In this document: positions 6,047-6,190 of the stretch, one piece after another
How positions within the stretch are numbered: position 1 is the first letter of the stretch
How the letters are laid out: every line of letters starts with the position of its first letter
Source of the DNA: JBBQBQ01 sp038317685
Lineage (GTDB): Bacteria; Desulfobacterota; Desulfuromonadia; Desulfuromonadales; DDH964
Assembly: GCA_038317685.1 (NCBI GenBank)
Contig: JBBQBQ010000207.1
Location: 1 to 6,190 of the forward strand
Direction of reading: 5' to 3'
DNA length: 6,190 nucleotides
The notes under the pieces: generated by a model
The model's input: only the letters and a program-made list of their open reading frames with translations
Databases searched by the model: none
Told to the model about the DNA's origin: nothing
Position numbers and translations under genes: made by a program

Positions 6047-6190
6047 ATGCCGGCTTTGTTCGTCAATATCTTTCTCAAGATCTTCATGATCCTGACCCCG
6101 TTCTTCGTCATCTCGGCCTTTTTGGCCCTGACCAAGGATGTGTCGCCCGGCGAGCGGCAAAAGATCGCGGTCAAGGTCACTTTGGCGGTC
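6047..6190 (+). CDS. MarC-family integral membrane protein (partial, 5' part only)
   Basis: The first 48 codons run to the window edge and read MPALFVNIFLKIFMILTPFF, then VISAFLALTKDVSPGERQKI and AVKVTLAV. The first hydrophobic helix with LTPFFVISAFLALT followed by the SPxERQKIAVK segment is typical of the start of MarC/UPF0056 proteins, roughly 200-residue inner-membrane proteins with about six helices and no settled function (the old multiple-antibiotic-resistance role is not supported). A GGAG at 6034-6037 lies 9 bases before the ATG. It is 89 bases downstream of the regulator, with no clear terminator or promoter between, so cotranscription is possible. The call rests on the N-terminus only. 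Confidence 0.75.
   Translation, partial: MPALFVNIFLKIFMILTPFFVISAFLALTKDVSPGERQKIAVKVTLAV

Noticed and set aside
1..6190. CRISPR array, insertion sequence, tRNA, phage or toxin-antitoxin element
   Set aside because: No direct repeat array, transposase, tRNA-like cloverleaf or toxin-antitoxin gene pair was seen on either strand; the regulator is next to a CDGSH protein, not a toxin.

Overview
This GC-rich window is a conventional bacterial chromosomal locus built around a branched-chain/polar amino acid type (LivKHMGF, HAAT family) ABC importer. The gene style (strong GGAGG-type ribosome sites, GC-rich codons, a Liv operon next to an XRE-cupin regulator and a small CDGSH protein) fits a Gram-negative anaerobe such as a member of the Desulfuromonadia (Geobacter/Desulfuromonas relatives). 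That placement is an inference from overall look, not from a diagnostic gene.

Minus strand, read from right to left: the periplasmic binding protein livK (4639-3473), a 165-base gap holding a perfect 15-bp hairpin and two smaller ones, then livH (3307-2396), livM (2391-1375), livG (1367-567) and livF (567 to beyond base 1). The last four are packed with 4-base, 7-base and -1-base junctions, so they form one translationally coupled block. Together they encode a complete importer: binding protein, two permeases and two ATPases. LivF is cut by the window edge.

Between livK and the divergent plus-strand genes lies a 414-bp regulatory region (4640-5053). It has a GC-rich leader in front of livK, an unusually AT-rich patch around 4780-4827, and a good sigma70-type promoter pointing right (4924-4952).

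Plus strand: a small tandem CDGSH iron-sulfur protein (5054-5311), an XRE-type helix-turn-helix regulator with a C-terminal cupin sensor domain (5364-5957), and the first 48 codons of a MarC-family membrane protein (6047 onward). The CDGSH gene and the regulator are probably cotranscribed; the regulator is the natural candidate for control of the divergent liv operon, but no operator can be proven from sequence alone.

I do not see a new multi-gene system. The points worth a second look are the His-to-Cys change in the second CDGSH motif, the strong hairpin separating livK from the rest of its operon, the structured and Shine-Dalgarno-poor livH start, and the inverted repeat overlapping the regulator's ribosome binding site.
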